This document shows, in pieces, positions 62,660 through 64,000 of a stretch of DNA of 64,000 bases. Every line of letters begins with the position of its first letter. Positions within the stretch are counted from its first letter, which is position 1. The stretch is from Symbiodinium natans. Its lineage: Eukaryota > Sar > Dinophyceae > Suessiales > Symbiodiniaceae. Where the stretch lies: NCBI GenBank assembly GCA_905221605.1, contig CAJNDS010002107.1, positions 511,386 through 575,385 on the forward strand. Direction: 5' to 3'. The notes under the pieces are model-generated. The model was given only the letters and a program-made list of their open reading frames with translations, was not told the DNA's origin and ran no database searches. Both the position numbers and the translations under genes were made by a program.

Positions 62660-62709
62660 TTTTATAATTTATGAATTATAAAATTAATCTATTCTATGAA
62701 ATAGAATAG
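62659..62709. terminator. Two hairpins between convergent genes
   Basis: ATTTTATAATT/AATTATAAAAT (62,659-62,684, 4 base loop) and CTATTCTAT/ATAGAATAG (62,689-62,709, 3 base loop). They sit at the meeting point of the plus-strand small genes and the minus-strand polymerase gene and overlap the polymerase stop codon. Good candidates for bidirectional termination. Confidence 0.55.
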
Positions 62710-63998
62710 TGCCCATAAGGTAAACTGTTCACCTTATCTAAATAATATCTTTTGTTATCATAGCTTGATAATGCCATCTTTACCTGATTTATTGAATATA
62801 TTTGATGGTTTTTACTTCTTATACTGTTAAAACTTACTGTATCACACCTGTTATCTTCAAGTGTTTCTAAATATTTTTTGTAATTTAGTTCTCGCTTTAC
62901 CTTATGCTTTACTATTCCTTTTGATTTCTTTTCTTCCTTGTCTTGCTTGTATATTTTGAATGCATATGATTTAGGTTTTAAGCCTATGAAGTTGGTAATT
63001 ATTTTACCGTCTACTTCATCTTTAAATTTTCCGAGCACCTTCTTATTAGTGACATCATAACATTTATGTTCTTTATCATAACCGCTAAAATCCATATGTT
63101 TTTTCATCTCATTAAAGTCATCATATACATCTTCAGTTTTTATATGAGTAACAAAACTATCTGTATCTGTGTATATTAATCTTACCTTGTCTTCATACTT
63201 TTTCTTTAACACATCATAATAAAATGAATACATATGTAACTTTGATAAATCTAATATACTCATACCTACATATATAGGCTTGTTAAGTTTTACTGTTTCT
63301 TTTAACTTTTCAACTCCTACTAGATTTTCGTTTATGATGTGTCTGTGTTTATAAGTAGGAGCATTAACTACTTTTTGAAATCGTTCTGGTGTATCAACTA
63401 GTTCAAAATTAATATGTTCTCTTACATTCTCCATCGTTTTTCCATACACGGCGTTATTCATTAATTTATACATATCCTTTTCAAAATCACTTGTAGCTTC
63501 CTTTTTTTTATTTGTGTTAAAATCTATCCACGGTTTTAACCATTCTTTTTGTTTGAACATTATTGTTCTGTTTATCTTCTTTAGTTTTAGTCCTTGTTTC
63601 AAATAATATTTTAACATCTTAATGTGTAATACATAATTCTGTTTATTATATACATTAAGTATCAACTTATTAGTTTTTTCATCTCTAGGCTCCTTGTTGT
63701 GATTGTATGCTTTGTAAATGGTTTTTTGTGTTTCACTTAACATATCTGTCGTTACATTCATAATCTCCGGTGCTAGTGGATAGTCAATATGTTTATCGTG
63801 TAATTCTTTAGGATACTCTAAATCAACATCCAATATAAAACCTACATTAGTGTCACTCCAAGAGTTAAGTTGTTTTTCCGTAAAGTTATCAACAAATTTA
63901 ATATCTTTGTATGGTAGTTTTTGACACATCGCTAGACCATATAAATTATTAGCATCAAGGTAGTTTATATAAGAAGACGGTTTATTTTCATCATACAT
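62694..63998 (-). CDS. polB: Protein-primed family B DNA polymerase, C-terminal part
   Basis: 434 codons in the window; the frame is open to the right edge, so the exonuclease domain and N-terminal parts lie outside. Polymerase motif A is YLDANNLYGLAM (D15), motif B is KLMNNAVYGKTMEN (178-191) and motif C is YTDTDS (276-281) with both catalytic aspartates. The region between motifs A and B holds the insertions typical of the protein-primed subfamily (DNA_pol_B_2) used by Polintons, adenoviruses and linear plasmids. After motif C come FIGLKPKSYAFKIY and a basic thumb. It replicates the viral genome from its protein-capped ends. Intact as far as visible. Confidence 0.95.
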   Translation of the reverse strand: MYDENKPSSYINYLDANNLYGLAMCQKLPYKDIKFVDNFTEKQLNSWSDTNVGFILDVDLEYPKELHDKHIDYPLAPEIMNVTTDMLSETQKTIYKAYNHNKEPRDEKTNKLILNVYNKQNYVLHIKMLKYYLKQGLKLKKINRTIMFKQKEWLKPWIDFNTNKKKEATSDFEKDMYKLMNNAVYGKTMENVREHINFELVDTPERFQKVVNAPTYKHRHIINENLVGVEKLKETVKLNKPIYVGMSILDLSKLHMYSFYYDVLKKKYEDKVRLIYTDTDSFVTHIKTEDVYDDFNEMKKHMDFSGYDKEHKCYDVTNKKVLGKFKDEVDGKIITNFIGLKPKSYAFKIYKQDKEEKKSKGIVKHKVKRELNYKKYLETLEDNRCDTVSFNSIRSKNHQIYSINQVKMALSSYDNKRYYLDKVNSLPYGHYSIS

Positions 63999-64000
63999 TT

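Larger units (their letters stand above)
47800..64000. mobile_element. Polinton/Maverick-type virus, right end outside window
   Basis: A block of about 16.2 kb with about 70% A+T and tightly packed genes on both strands. The gene set defines a Polinton: retroviral-type integrase near one end, protein-primed DNA polymerase B, A32/FtsK packaging ATPase, double-jelly-roll-type major capsid protein and penton-like protein, with a spike, lipase and GIY-YIG nuclease as accessories. The left limit is placed by composition at 47,770-47,830. The terminal inverted repeat and the 6 bp target duplication expected of Polintons cannot be verified because the other end is missing. Confidence 0.9.

Overview
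The window joins two very different kinds of DNA. Positions 1 to about 47,800 look like nuclear DNA of a eukaryote with TTTAGGG-type telomere repeats. A dinoflagellate or related alga is my best guess, from the TTTAGGG heptamer, short GC-rich exon-like islands with AG|G acceptors and GT, GC or GA donors, and a non-LTR retrotransposon; no single feature settles the lineage. Positions about 47,800-64,000 are AT-rich, densely coded on both strands, and form most of a Polinton/Maverick-type DNA virus (Polinton-like virus) whose far end lies beyond the window.

The first 47.8 kb is unusual. Every few hundred bases there is an island of degenerate telomere heptamers, C-rich (CCCTAAA) or G-rich (TTTAGGG). 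Between them sit 45-180 bp GC-rich stretches that translate into protein-like peptides. These usually have a C-rich island on the left and a G-rich island on the right, as expected if introns of plus-strand genes begin in TTTAGGG and end in CCCTAAA. The clearest case is a WW-domain protein (31,936-32,622). One of its introns is a 175 bp telomere-repeat tract bounded by a perfect 17 bp duplication of exon sequence. Two further tracts (8,531-8,692 and 23,344-23,522) are also bounded by direct repeats. The region also holds a 5'-truncated LINE reverse transcriptase (13,257-14,513) with a 13 bp target-site duplication in telomere-type sequence, a 1 kb minisatellite with higher-order structure (11,590-12,636), several small families of terminal-inverted-repeat elements, and long GAAA, GA and poly-C tracts.

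The viral part carries, left to right: iterated motifs in a noncoding end (47,821-48,196); two paralogous CxxC proteins; a DDE integrase broken by a one-base indel; a GIY-YIG nuclease with zinc fingers; a zinc-finger protein; two proteins sharing an N-terminal LRLRPTY motif; a coiled-coil protein; a zinc-finger/charged protein; a penton-like minor capsid protein; a lipase-like hydrolase; the major capsid protein (frameshifted); a trimeric spike with a C-terminal S74 chaperone domain (frameshifted); a small MGSKTSK protein (frameshifted); an A32/FtsK-type packaging ATPase; several small proteins including a DUF5754-like one; and the C-terminal part of a protein-primed family B DNA polymerase running off the right edge. 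Integration, replication, packaging and capsid functions are all represented. The adenovirus-type maturation protease normally found in Polintons is not in the visible part.

Two small paralogous genes share a promoter-like element (CACTTAAAGA...GCCCTAGAATA) about 9 bases before the start codon, and AT palindromes lie at many gene boundaries. Four of the five frame disruptions fall in runs of five or six A, so sequencing error must be excluded before the element is called decayed.
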